A stretch of 6,782 nt of DNA from a bacterium (GTDB lineage: Bacteria > Verrucomicrobiota > Verrucomicrobiae > Limisphaerales > J093), in contig JAKCAB010000496.1 in the NCBI GenBank assembly GCA_021839785.1, positions 1-6,782 of the forward strand. The letters run 5' to 3'. The translations under genes and the position numbers were made by a program. The notes below the pieces were generated by a model. That model had not been told where the DNA came from. It saw only the letters and a list, made by a program, of their open reading frames with translations, and did not search any database. Positions 6,410 to 6,782 of this stretch are shown here, piece by piece (the first letter of the stretch is position 1; each line of letters opens with the position of its first letter).

Positions 6410-6782
6410 ATGGACCGGCGTTTCTCCCGACATTTTTCCCGCGAAGTCGCCCGGGCGTTGCTGCCAGAAATCCGGGGCTGGCTGGCGAAGTTGCGGATGC
6501 TCCAACCCGTGCTGGAACAGCAAGAGCGCGGGCTGGCGCGACTGCTCGGCCAGGGACGCGATCTGGGCGGCGAACGCGTGAACGGCTGGTTGCGAACGTC
6601 GGTGGCATTGCAGAGCGTCGTGCGCGAGTTCGCGAACCGCCAGATTCAGGTCAAGGACGTCCAGCGCGGGCTGCTGGATTTTCCGGCCATCGTGGACGGG
6701 CGCGAGGTCTTCCTGTGCTGGGAGGAAGGTGAGGAAGCCCTCGAGTTCTGGCACGAACTCGATGGCGGTATTGCCGGGCGGG
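6410..6782 (+). CDS. DUF2203 family protein, C-terminus cut off by window edge
   Basis: An ATG at 6410, one base after the stop of the TPR gene, opens a frame that runs to the right edge (124 codons seen). The N-terminal part has FSREVARALLPEIRGWLAKL, like the opening helix of DUF2203 (often F-EEAN-LLP-LR). A helical, Gln/Glu/Arg-rich middle follows. The family core QIQVKDVQRGLLDFPA, DGREVFLCW and EFWHELDGGIAGR occupies residues 78-124. DUF2203 proteins are usually about 130 residues, so little is missing. Function is unknown; no catalytic motif is evident and there is no signal peptide, so it is probably cytoplasmic. The near-contact with the TPR gene and the lack of its own ribosome binding site suggest translational coupling. 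Confidence 0.85.
   Translation, partial: MDRRFSRHFSREVARALLPEIRGWLAKLRMLQPVLEQQERGLARLLGQGRDLGGERVNGWLRTSVALQSVVREFANRQIQVKDVQRGLLDFPAIVDGREVFLCWEEGEEALEFWHELDGGIAGR

Noticed and set aside
4720..6411. 563-codon open frame on the minus strand opposite the TPR gene
   Set aside because: It is the antisense shadow of a GC-rich coding sequence: the plus-strand frame has a lipobox and regular TPR repeats, while the antisense product has no recognisable domain and is dominated by Arg, Val, Leu and Gly.

Overview
This is a GC-rich chromosomal window with ordinary gene density. Its proteins point to a free-living Gram-negative bacterium, most likely of the Verrucomicrobiota (Pedosphaera/Limisphaera-like). 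That assignment rests on my recollection of the HisG sequence style, a Tat-exported GH116 enzyme, a tiny bS22-like ribosomal protein and a TPR lipoprotein; no search was run. Most starts lack a good Shine-Dalgarno sequence.

Left third, minus strand: a regulator-like protein with two ACT domains (2435-2962) is followed in the same direction by a large Tat-secreted GH116 family glycoside hydrolase (2366 to the left edge, C-terminus cut off). The middle (2963-3598) has no intact gene. It holds a decayed fragment of a DDE-type transposase on the minus strand and a perfect 7-bp hairpin just upstream of hisG.

Right half, plus strand: a complete long-form hisG (ATP phosphoribosyltransferase, first step of histidine synthesis) is followed after 16 bases by a 33-codon gene for a very basic bS22/COX24-type protein. 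Then comes a hairpin with a T-rich tail. After it lie a lipoprotein built almost wholly of TPR repeats and, one base after its stop, a DUF2203 protein cut off by the right edge.

The genes do not form one pathway. There are three small transcription groups: ACT regulator plus GH116 (minus), hisG plus bS22-like (plus), and TPR lipoprotein plus DUF2203 (plus). I see no CRISPR array, phage, toxin-antitoxin or defence system, tRNA or rRNA, and no evidence for a wholly new system. The most useful points are the easily missed 33-codon gene, the transposase debris that inflates the hisG reading frame, and the cysteine-rich insertion beside the predicted catalytic glutamate of the GH116 enzyme.
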